From Desulfovibrio sp. TomC (GTDB lineage Bacteria; Desulfobacterota; Desulfovibrionia; Desulfovibrionales; Desulfovibrionaceae), in assembly GCF_000801335.2 (NCBI RefSeq), contig NZ_JSEH01000006.1, positions 173,233 through 237,232 of the forward strand: a stretch of 64,000 nucleotides of DNA, given 5' to 3'. This document shows positions 45,203 through 53,093 of the stretch, piece after piece; the stretch's first letter is position 1; every line of letters begins with the position of its first letter. A model generated the notes under the pieces. The model saw only the letters and a list, made by a program, of their open reading frames with translations, was not told the DNA's origin and made no database searches. Position numbers and translations under genes: made by a program.

Positions 45203-45790
45203 TTATCTCTGAGCCAGGAATACATTGAAATATAAATGGATAAAATGCCGTAACGGTTCTGGTGACTTTTTGATTTTTGAGCGAAGCACTGCTCCTTGAA
45301 ATGATGCAATCATGTTTTCGGCGAGCATTGCAACGTCTATATATGCGGGGATTGAGCTGTCGTTCTGTGCCTGAATAAGCACATCAGAGACGCGTTTCTC
45401 CCAAAGTTGTAGTGATAGTTCAAGGCGTTGCCGGACACTTTCGTATTGATCGGACATCTCCTGGCCTAAGTTGCCAAGGAGGCAGCCCTTGTAGCATCCA
45501 CTTTCTTCAAATGTGGCAATGATGGTTTCGAAACTTTTTTTGACACGCTCAAGCGCTGGTAAAGACGCATCGTTAAGAATAGGGGAGAGCACTGCACTCC
45601 TGCTCGCAACAAATTTGTCGATAACCGCCAGAGAAAATTCTTCTTTGCTTGAGAAAAAGTTGTAAAATGAACCCTTTGGAATCTTTGCTTCCTTCAGAAT
45701 CGCCTCAACGCCGGTGCCATTGAACCCTCTGCTCCATACGAGATCGAGTCCAACCTGGAGGAGGGTCTCTTTGCTGTGAATGCGTTTCAT
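45203..45790 (-). CDS. TetR-family transcriptional regulator
   Basis: A 195-residue repressor. The helix-turn-helix is in residues about 5-50 (VEAILKEAKIPKGSFYNFFSSKEEF); the ligand domain has the GCYKGCLLGNLGQEMSD segment of the AcuR/NemR-like group, whose members sense electrophiles, often through Cys (here Cys98 and Cys102 region). Its own promoter carries TTAGACCGGTCGTTCTAA, nearly the palindrome found ahead of the nitroreductase gene. It should autoregulate and control the downstream detoxification genes. The predicted transcription start is next to the ATG, so the mRNA may be leaderless. Confidence 0.9.
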   Translation of the reverse strand: MKRIHSKETLLQVGLDLVWSRGFNGTGVEAILKEAKIPKGSFYNFFSSKEEFSLAVIDKFVASRSAVLSPILNDASLPALERVKKSFETIIATFEESGCYKGCLLGNLGQEMSDQYESVRQRLELSLQLWEKRVSDVLIQAQNDSSIPAYIDVAMLAENMIASFQGAVLRSKIKKSPEPLRHFIHLYFNVFLAQR

Positions 45791-45797
45791 GGCTGAG

Positions 45798-45826
45798 CAA
45801 TTAGACCGGTCGTTCTAAAAAGTCAA
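45798..45826 (-). promoter_or_regulatory. Candidate tetR promoter with operator
   Basis: Minus strand: TTGACT (-35, 45821-45826), 17-base spacer, TAATTG (-10, 45798-45803). The imperfect palindrome TTAGACCGGTCGTTCTAA (45801-45818) fills the spacer. Confidence 0.7.
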
Positions 45827-46440
45827 CATCTATTTCGTCGCTTGGTCCCGGCTATTCGATGCGACTTTGCGCGGCAGTGGCTCCATGCTGGCGGCCTCGC
45901 GAAATCGAAGCTATTCCGATTGTTTATGCATATGTTCTGTCAGATAGTGGCCGACAGGATAGCCATAGGGCTGTTGGCAGGCGAGCGACAGAGGTTTTGG
46001 CTGCCCCTGCCCGGGAAAGTGCCGCAAGAACTGGCCGAGTAAGGCACCGTTAGCGATGGATCTGCAGGCATCATGGGCAAAAAACCTCGCTTATTTACTG
46101 CAAATTAACAAAAAATTAATTTTTCAGCTGCGAAATGCTTACGAAACCTTTTATCAATTAATGACAGATAATTAGTTGTTGTTTCGTCAGAAAACGTAAA
46201 CCAGTAAGAATCCAATTCCACGGTAAACGTCGAAGAGCCAAGAAGCCCAGGTCCTGCCGTAAAACTCGGAATACTGCTGCTTCAACCCTCGGAAAAGTCC
46301 AAAAAAACCAAATTCAAAGACCTAAAAGAATTGTGCAACCGTCTCCCTGAGCAGTTGCCGAGAAGGCCGTTGGTGCGTATATGGCGTTGTGAGTAGGTAC
46401 TGCTTTGAAGCTTATAGCGTTAGGAAAGAAAGGGGCGGGC
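45827..46440. other. Intergenic, AT-rich, no gene seen
   Basis: About 610 bases between the divergent tetR and DUF389 genes. 46080-46200 is AT-rich (AATTAACAAAAAATTAATTT) and may hold the DUF389 promoter. Small open frames near 45842-46053 look like chance. Confidence 0.4.
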
Positions 46441-47469
46441 ATGGATACAGCAAGAGTCGAGGCAATACATAAGCAAACTGTCCGCGAGACCATGCAGGAA
46501 AACGCCAAGCTCTGCGTCGCGTTCATGGTGATGAACATGTTGGCCGCGACGATCGCCAGTTATGGCCTTTTCGCCAACAGTCCGGCCGTCATTATCGGAG
46601 CCATGATCATTGCCATGTTGCTCGGGCCGATCACGGGCGTCTCGTTGGCCCTCGTCGACAGCGACATGAAGGCGTTGTTTCGAGGTATAGGCACGCTCCT
46701 CGTAGGCGCTGCCGGCGTCATTGCCACGGCATACACTATTGGCTCAATTCATATCGATGTGCCTATTACGGCGGAAATACTCGGACGGACCCATCCGAAT
46801 TTCGCGGACCTCATGATCGCCCTGGCCGGTGGGGCGGCCGGCGCGTATGCCTCGGTTTCGCCCCGGCTCAGCGTCGCCTTTGTCGGCGTGGCCATCGCCA
46901 CGGCGCTGGTGCCGCCCCTTTGCGCCGCGAGCATCCTCCTGGCGCGCGGCCAACACCAATTGGCGTTTGGCGCGTTCTTGCTGACTTTCACCAACATCGT
47001 CGCCATCCAGTTCGCCTCGTCCGTGGTGCTTTTTGTCACCGGCTTTCGTAAAGTGACCGAAACCAAGGGCCTGTCCTTTTTGCAGTTCCTGAAGTTCAAC
47101 TTGGTCAGCATCGCCATCCTGGCCATCCTGGCCGTGGTCCTTACCAACAGCATGCACGAAGTGCTCTCCAAGAAAATCTACGAAGCCAACGTCCGCAGCG
47201 TGCTGGAGCAGGAATGCGCCACCGCGGACGGTTGTTATCTGGCGGACATCCGTTTTGGCCCACGTTGGAAGCAGGAAAACGTCATTTCCGCCGTTGTTCG
47301 GGGGCCGCAGCCGCCGACGCCGGAGCGCATCGCGGCCATTGAAAAGAAGCTGCCCGCCCATCCCAAGGGCCTGCCTGTGGAGCTTCGGGCGCGGTATGTG
47401 CCAACAACGACGATCAACCGGGACGGCGTCCTTTACGAGAACATCCAGGAGGGCGACGGGAATCCATGA
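46441..47469 (+). CDS. DUF389 membrane protein
   Basis: A 342-residue protein with six or so membrane helices in the first 240 residues, containing the DUF389 core (ANSPAVIIGAMIIAMLLGPITG, VDSDMKALFRGIGTLL, PRLSVAFVGVAIATALVPPLCA) and a soluble C-terminal domain. Function of the family is unknown. The ATG at 46441 is chosen over a TTG at 46405 because AAAGGGGC lies just upstream. It is the last intact gene before the right-hand att repeat. Confidence 0.85.
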   Translation: MDTARVEAIHKQTVRETMQENAKLCVAFMVMNMLAATIASYGLFANSPAVIIGAMIIAMLLGPITGVSLALVDSDMKALFRGIGTLLVGAAGVIATAYTIGSIHIDVPITAEILGRTHPNFADLMIALAGGAAGAYASVSPRLSVAFVGVAIATALVPPLCAASILLARGQHQLAFGAFLLTFTNIVAIQFASSVVLFVTGFRKVTETKGLSFLQFLKFNLVSIAILAILAVVLTNSMHEVLSKKIYEANVRSVLEQECATADGCYLADIRFGPRWKQENVISAVVRGPQPPTPERIAAIEKKLPAHPKGLPVELRARYVPTTTINRDGVLYENIQEGDGNP

Positions 47470-47616
47470 CCGGTTGGCGGCCCGGCCAGGTTCTGGAGTT
47501 GACCCGATCTCGTGGACAGCGAATCCTTTGAGAAGGAGAGGTTCACGATGTCGAAACGCCCCCTGTACAGGCCCGTCGCGGGGCATTCGTTTTCGGTGGT
47601 TAGCCAGGACGTACAG

Positions 47617-47700
47617 CGTCGTGGTTGCCGCTATCGGCCCGGGGATACGGCAGAAACCATGGTGAAACGGACGGACAAGGCTCTTTATGAGGCCGCAGAC
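47617..47700 (+). pseudogene. GGDEF-domain fragment (C-terminal end)
   Basis: The plus frame reads YRPGDTAETMVKRTDKALYE, which matches the last helix of diguanylate cyclases (usually xGDTAExLLxRADxALYxAK). Nothing of the catalytic GGDEF part is present, so it is a relic left near the att region. Confidence 0.6.
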
Positions 47701-47760
47701 TGGCCGCGATCCTGCCGCTCTGGAACGCGGACCGGCCTGTCGCGCCCAAAAAATGTTGGC

Positions 47761-47936
47761 AGGCGCGCCATAGACGTGTTGGCTGTCCGTTGGCGGTCTG
47801 TTGGCTGATGCGCCTCAGACCTACTGGTGGCTGTTGGCTGGAGCCGACAAAGGCGCTGTGCCTCCCCGGATTTTATGCAAAAAAATACAATATTTTAAAT
47901 ATGTTATGCTTTTCTGTTGGCATGGCATTCAAGAGA
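47761..47936. repeat. Duplicated att arm region, copy B
   Basis: Partner of 35407-35580. GTTGGC occurs six times between 47755 and 47920, mostly as TGTTGGC, spaced like arm-type binding sites, with an AT-rich stretch before the att core. Confidence 0.8.
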
Positions 47937-47966
47937 TCGCGGGGTCGATTCCCTCCAGCTCCACCA
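47925..47966 (+). repeat. att copy 3: tRNA-Ala 3' end at the right end of the island
   Basis: 42 bases matching the tRNA end with a few changes (GAGATCGCGGGG for GAGGTCGTGGGT), followed by a degenerate terminator and CGCCAACACTA at 48019. From 47967 to 48616 I see no gene. Confidence 0.85.
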
Positions 47967-48616
47967 GAAAGCATGCACGGGGTTCGGTGATAAGCCTAAC
48001 CCCTTTTTCTTTTGGACCCGCCAACACTACGCCACCTGGTTTTGTTGGTTCCCCTGTATGAGCGTCACAAGGGTTCGCAGAAGCGAGCCGGCTTGAGCAC
48101 CCGGAAAAGGGGGCTTGTTTTTTTTCAAGAGGTCGCCCCCACCTCTCCGTCTCTTTCGCTCTTGTCAGAATTTTTCTTCAATTTTACGAATAGTTGCAAA
48201 AAAAGAAACCATGGGCGCTTGTGGAATTTTCAAGCGATCTCCCCCGTTTTGGATTTTTGGACATTTTGGGTACAGCCTCAGTAAAAAATCGGAAGCAGGG
48301 AGTCGATCACTGCCCCGGTCCTCGTCGCCGGCGCCGAAGGCTGACCCTGATACAGTGTTTGCCGCAGGAACTCGGCGAGGAAGCCATGGGGGACGGGATA
48401 GTACCGGGTCGGTTGATCTTCCTGGGCCGGCTCCGTCCCTTTTCTGACGTTCCTGGCATCGCAGGGTGTCTGCTGGGGATTCCCTGCCGATCTGCTTCTT
48501 GCCCTTGAGTGTTTTTTGTGGGATTATTTCAAGGTTAGAAAAAGGCTGACCTGTAGAGTTGAGGCGGGATTGTCGCTATGGCAGCATGAACAATTTATCT
48601 ACCAGGAGAACAAGGT

Positions 48617-49042
48617 ATGAAGCTCAAAGTTGCTATTGCGTTCTGTTTTTCATTGATCCTGACTGCATCATTGGCTTTGGCTGGCGGGAAAGTTCCTTCG
48701 CTGATCGGGAAATGGAATGTCGAGTCGTCAGGCGGTATGATGCTCAATGCTGAAAAGGAAGGGAAAGAAACCCATTGGACTGTTGGGCAGAGGGTTTTGA
48801 AAGGGCAAATTGACATTTCCAGTCAGGAAGATCGCTTTGTGACGGGGACGTACACGTCTGCCCGTGGATCAGAGAAGTTTATCGCCATGATCACTCCTGA
48901 CGGAAAATATATGTACGCCTCCGATACCGATGGTTTTTTTGATTGCAAGATTGCGAACAAGGATACCCTTGAAATCGTCTACCGGCATGTGAAGGCATCG
49001 GACAGCGTTGTCGCCATTGGGGTGGCGAAACGCCAGAAGTAG
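48617..49042 (+). CDS. Secreted hypothetical protein
   Basis: A 141-residue protein with a signal peptide (about residues 1-22, ending ALA). The mature part is small and beta-rich (GKWNVESSGGMML, RFVTGTYTSARGSEKFIAMI, KYMYASDTDGFF), like lipocalin-type extracellular proteins, but no family is certain. AGGAGA lies ten bases before the ATG. It stands alone just outside the island repeat. Confidence 0.75.
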   Translation: MKLKVAIAFCFSLILTASLALAGGKVPSLIGKWNVESSGGMMLNAEKEGKETHWTVGQRVLKGQIDISSQEDRFVTGTYTSARGSEKFIAMITPDGKYMYASDTDGFFDCKIANKDTLEIVYRHVKASDSVVAIGVAKRQK

Positions 49043-49770
49043 TCACCATGGCACGATTCTCCTCAGTTTATTGGATATGCTGGGGTTACCCCTGATCCGG
49101 GTGGCCCCTTTATGATTTCAGTTGGATACGCTGCAAACAGGGAAACACGGCTCCGGGATCGTCGCTTAACGGACGGACACCCTTCGTGGGGCAGGATCTC
49201 ACGGTCGCTTCCTCGGCGGATGTGGCCCCTTTGGCTGGCACATGCGGCTAACGAGATGGAAACATACTGGGCCTGGAGCAAAATCGGACACGACTCCCGC
49301 CTCGCAGCCCCGATAAACGTGACAAACAGCTCCTTGCAAGAATGACGCAGCGGTCTCGAATCGTTGCGTTGCGCTGGGTCAATGCATTTCAAGATGGCAG
49401 ACTGCCGTACTCGGCTTAAAATGTAATGATGTCGAGTGTATAGCCAGCGTCGTGACTGCTTTGGGCGAAGAAACGTCCTGCCTGCGTCTGGCCGCGCACC
49501 GACAAGACAGGCTACTTCCTGTTGCCGTAACGGTATACAGAAAGACGTATTGGTTTTGAAAGTTCCTCTCTGCAATCAACAGCAGGCATGTGACCTGAAA
49601 ACCGACATGTTGCCGCCATTGTCTTCGGCTTTACATACTATATCTGTGCGATGCAGGCGTCGCTGGCTCGAATTGACCGGATAGAGGAGCCTGGACAATC
49701 TCCCTTGGATCGGGATACGTCCCAGCGAGTTGCCTGCTCCACCAGCTAGCGGGCGCGAAGGACGCTCTTG
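49043..49770. other. Intergenic, no gene seen
   Basis: About 730 bases. A minus-strand frame of 170 codons (49063-49575) has no ribosome-binding site and no recognisable sequence. A GGGGTTACCCC palindrome lies at 49083. It may be decayed mobile DNA next to the island. Confidence 0.4.
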
Positions 49771-50979
49771 ATGGGAAACCATCCCCCGGAGAAAGACGCC
49801 GCCGGCACGTTTACCCGTCAAGGGTTCACCGTCATGGTCAAGCCGGCCGGACCGGATTGTAACCTGACCTGCTCCTACTGCTTTTATCGAACCAAACGAC
49901 GGCTTTTCAAAGACCCACACCCGCGCATGGGCCGGCGTGTGGTTGAACGCTTCATAAAAAGCTATCTCGAACTCCATCCCGGGCCGGATGTTCCCTTTGC
50001 CTGGCAGGGTGGCGAGCCGCTTCTGGCCGGCCTTCCCTTCTTTGAACAGGTCGTGCGCCTGGCGCGTCGCCACACGCCGGCAGGCAAGCGGGCCTGCCAG
50101 GCCGTACAGACCAATGCCACCTTGATCGATCGTGATTTTGCGCGGTTTTTTGCCCAAAACGCATTCCTGGTCGGCGTGAGTCTCGACGGACCCGCTGCAT
50201 GTCACGACGCCTACCGCCGTCGCGCCGGCCAGCCGACCCATGCAGAGGTCATGGCCGGTCTGACGCGCTTGCGGGAGCACGGCGTCGCCTACAACATCCT
50301 GTGCGCGGTCCACGCCGCCAACCAGGAGCATCCCGAGGACGTCTACCGTTTTTTGCGCGACGCGGCCGGGGCCACGTTCATCCAGTTCATTCCCATCGTC
50401 GCCGACGGCGCAGGGAGCCTGTGCTCGGCCAGCGTCACCCCGGCTGCGTTCGGTTCTTTCCTGTCGCGGGTGTGGGATGTCTGGCGACGTGAGGATGTCG
50501 GCCGGGTATACGTCGGCCATTTCGACGCCGCCCTGGCCGCCCATCTGGGCCAGTCCGGGGCAATTTGCGCCATGGCCCGGGACTGCGGCCGAGCCCTGGT
50601 GCTCGAGCACGACGGCAGCCTGTATGCCTGCGATCATTTCGTGGACGAAACCAATTATCTGGGCAGCCTGGCCCGGCAATCCCTGTCCGAACTGCTGGCC
50701 AGTCCGGTCCTGGCGGCCTTCGGCGCGGTCAAGGCCGCGACGCTTCCTGCCCTCTGCCGGCAATGCCCCGATCTTTTCGCCTGCGGCGGCGGCTGCCCCA
50801 AGGATCGCCTGCAGGTAGCCCCCCCGGGAGCCTTGACCGCGCCGTACCTGTGCCAGGGCTTCAAGGGCTTTTTTCGCCATGCCGGCCCGGAACTGGCTGC
50901 CATGGCCGACGTCATCCGGCGACAACCAGCCTTTCGACGCGTGACGGACGAATCCGCTGCAAGGAGAAACGCACCATGA
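49771..50979 (+). CDS. Anaerobic sulfatase-maturating enzyme (radical SAM, SPASM-type)
   Basis: A 402-residue radical-SAM protein that oxidises an active-site Cys or Ser of a sulfatase to formylglycine without oxygen. The SAM cluster cysteines are 30, 34 and 37 (CNLTCSYCF); AWQGGEPLLAG and VQTNATLI are typical of the family. The C-terminal Cys set for two extra clusters is present (YACDHF, CRQCPDLFACGGGCPKDR, YLCQGFKGFF). GAAGGA precedes the ATG. It overlaps the sulfatase gene by ATGA, so its substrate is almost certainly that sulfatase. Confidence 0.95.
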   Translation: MGNHPPEKDAAGTFTRQGFTVMVKPAGPDCNLTCSYCFYRTKRRLFKDPHPRMGRRVVERFIKSYLELHPGPDVPFAWQGGEPLLAGLPFFEQVVRLARRHTPAGKRACQAVQTNATLIDRDFARFFAQNAFLVGVSLDGPAACHDAYRRRAGQPTHAEVMAGLTRLREHGVAYNILCAVHAANQEHPEDVYRFLRDAAGATFIQFIPIVADGAGSLCSASVTPAAFGSFLSRVWDVWRREDVGRVYVGHFDAALAAHLGQSGAICAMARDCGRALVLEHDGSLYACDHFVDETNYLGSLARQSLSELLASPVLAAFGAVKAATLPALCRQCPDLFACGGGCPKDRLQVAPPGALTAPYLCQGFKGFFRHAGPELAAMADVIRRQPAFRRVTDESAARRNAP

Positions 50980-52646
50980 CAGACCATGCCATGCCAACCG
51001 TCACCCGACGCGAGTTTCTCAAGGGCTCGGCCCAAGTCCTGACACTGGGCGTCGTGGCCTCGGCCCTGCCCGGACTGCCCGCCATGGCCGGTGGCCCGGC
51101 CCAGGCAAAGGCCGCCGCGCTCCCGGCCAGACCCAACCTGCTCATCCTGATCAGCGACCAGGAGCGCTATCCCCGGAACTGGCCCGACGGCTGGGCCGAG
51201 GCCAACCTCAACAAGGCGCGAGCGCGCCTTCTGGCCAACGGCCTGGATTTCTCCCGGGCCTTTTGCAGCGCCTCCATGTGCTCGCCCAGCCGGGGCAGCC
51301 TGTTTACCGGGCTCTATCCCGCCCAGCATGGCGTGACCATGACCCTGGCCGAAGGCGGCGTCGAGACCACCCTTTCCCCGGATCTGCGCAACCTAGCCCA
51401 CCTGCTCGTCGAGGCCGGCTACGACGTGCAGTTGCGGGGAAAATGGCATCTGTCCAAAGGGGCCGACGGCGGCACGCCCACGAGCGACGATTTGGCGCAA
51501 TTCGGTTTCCAGGGGTGGGTTCCCACGGATGTGGCCGAAGCCCTCGACGTGAACACGCTGGCGGGCGGGTGCCCAGACATGGACGCGCCCATCGTGGAGC
51601 AGGCCGTGACCTATCTCCAGACCATGACCCCGGGAAAAACCCAGGCCAAACCTTTTTGCCTGGTCGTTTCCCTGGGCAATCCCCACGACATCCTGGCCTA
51701 TCCCGGACTGTGGGACCAGGAAAGCTGCACGGACAACTGCTACAAGAATACGGCCAACCTCGATATGGGCATCGGTGTGCCGGACTCGCACGATGCAGAC
51801 GACCTCTCGCTCAAACCCGTTGTCCAGAAGCAGGCGCTGAAACTCTACGCCAGCGGGCTGGGCACCCTCGTCTTGCCTCAAGAACAGCTCAACTACGTTA
51901 ATTTTTACGGATACCTGCAAACGGTCATTGATGCTCAGTTCAATACGATCCTGCAAACCCTCGCGAATCAGGGCCTGACCGAATCCACGGTCGTGGTGCG
52001 CACCACCGACCACGGTGAACTGGGCCTGGCCCATGGCGGCCTGCGCCAAAAGATGTTCAATGTCTACGAGGAATGCGTCAACATCCCGTTGATTTTTTCC
52101 AATCCGCTTCTGTTTCCGGCCGCCCGGCAAACCACGGCCTACGCCACACTGATAGACATGGTTCCCACCCTGTCCAGCCTGTGCGGCATTCCCAAATGGA
52201 AGTGGTCGTACCTGCCGGGCAAGGACTTGACGCCTGTCCTTACGGGCGCCGCGTCCCAGGTCCAGGACACCATCCTCTTCACGTTCGACGACGAATACGC
52301 CGGGCAGATCTCCGCGCCTCCCTTCATTACCGAGCCGTGTCACATCCGTTGCATCATCCACAAGGACGCCGACGGAGAATGGAAATACGCCCGCTACTAT
52401 GACCCTGCCGGAGTCGCGGCCGAAACGTACGAAATGTACTGCCTGCGGGATGGAACGGGAAACGCGGTCGATCCGGATGAACTGGACAACGTGGCCAACA
52501 GCGGCAGCCCCAACTATGCGCAATACGCAGCCAAGCGGCAGGAGCTGGCCCAACTTTTGGCCGTAGTCGAGGCAACGCGCCTCGCCCCGGTCACGCCGCC
52601 AGGGCCGCCCCAGCCCCAGCTCGATCTGCTCTTGCTCAACAGTTGA
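50976..52646 (+). CDS. Tat-exported Cys-type sulfatase
   Basis: A 556-residue sulfatase. The N terminus has a Tat signal (TRREFLKGSAQV). The metal-site Asp is in LLILISDQE, and the formylglycine motif C-x-P-x-R is CSPSRGSLFTG with Cys102. LRGKWHLSKG and TTDHGELGLAHGG match the catalytic Lys/His and the second metal site. It resembles choline-sulfatase-like and aryl-sulfatase-like enzymes; the substrate is unknown. It would be folded and modified in the cytoplasm by the coupled maturase, then exported, releasing sulfate that a sulfate reducer can use. Confidence 0.93.
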   Translation: MTDHAMPTVTRREFLKGSAQVLTLGVVASALPGLPAMAGGPAQAKAAALPARPNLLILISDQERYPRNWPDGWAEANLNKARARLLANGLDFSRAFCSASMCSPSRGSLFTGLYPAQHGVTMTLAEGGVETTLSPDLRNLAHLLVEAGYDVQLRGKWHLSKGADGGTPTSDDLAQFGFQGWVPTDVAEALDVNTLAGGCPDMDAPIVEQAVTYLQTMTPGKTQAKPFCLVVSLGNPHDILAYPGLWDQESCTDNCYKNTANLDMGIGVPDSHDADDLSLKPVVQKQALKLYASGLGTLVLPQEQLNYVNFYGYLQTVIDAQFNTILQTLANQGLTESTVVVRTTDHGELGLAHGGLRQKMFNVYEECVNIPLIFSNPLLFPAARQTTAYATLIDMVPTLSSLCGIPKWKWSYLPGKDLTPVLTGAASQVQDTILFTFDDEYAGQISAPPFITEPCHIRCIIHKDADGEWKYARYYDPAGVAAETYEMYCLRDGTGNAVDPDELDNVANSGSPNYAQYAAKRQELAQLLAVVEATRLAPVTPPGPPQPQLDLLLLNS

Positions 52647-52933
52647 ACAACGGGACACGGAGGGGTTTCTGTCCGCATGTATCAGTAAATTCTTAAGTAT
52701 TCAAACATGACGCCTTCATCGCATACAGCAATGATCGCCCGAGGTTGTCAGGCATGGCACATCGCGGGGGCGCTCCATGAGCCAGCAGCATCAGCCGCCT
52801 TTCTCCACCCCGCCAGCCATCAAGTCGGCCGGCTCTTGCTGCTCATGGATGGTAAAATGCCCCGGGAAGCGTTGCAGGATTGACTTCATTTGCAAGACCG
52901 GTGGGCCAAACCATGGCATAAGCGCGCCGATAG

Positions 52934-52968
52934 AGCCGTTGGCAGGTTGGCCACAGACGCGTTGGCTG
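52934..52968. repeat. Fragment of the GTTGGC arm repeat
   Basis: CGTTGGCAGGTTGGCCACAG continuing to GACGCGTTGGCTGTCTG resembles 47753-47790 and 35400-35436. No tRNA end follows. Otherwise 52647-52970 holds no gene. Confidence 0.5.
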
Positions 52969-52970
52969 TC

Positions 52971-53014
52971 TGTAAAAAGCGGGCCGCCTCTTCCGAGACG
53001 GCCCGCTCAATTTT
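52971..53014. terminator. Bidirectional terminator between sulfatase and glutamate synthase genes
   Basis: AGCGGGCCG and CGGCCCGCT with a 12-base loop, an A-run on the left and a T-run on the right. Confidence 0.85.
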
Positions 53015-53020
53015 TTCCAT

Positions 53021-53075
53021 TCCAGGGGTCCGGGGGGATGATCCCCCCGGCGGGGTCTCAGGGGCAGCGCCCCTG
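53021..53075. repeat. GC-rich dyad repeat, copy 4, with adjoining small hairpin
   Basis: CCGGGGGG, ATGAT, CCCCCCGG (53028-53048), then AGGGGCAGCGCCCCT (53058-53072), just after the glutamate synthase operon. Confidence 0.75.
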
Positions 53076-53093
53076 ATTCTCTTTTATTCCCAA

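Noticed and set aside
47512..47808. Intact small gene around 47548
   Set aside because: Only the GGDEF tail is recognisable and the frame runs into the att arm repeat, so it is treated as a relic.
49063..49575. Minus-strand 170-codon open frame
   Set aside because: Cys/Arg-rich, unpatterned translation without a start signal; no insertion-sequence ends could be confirmed.
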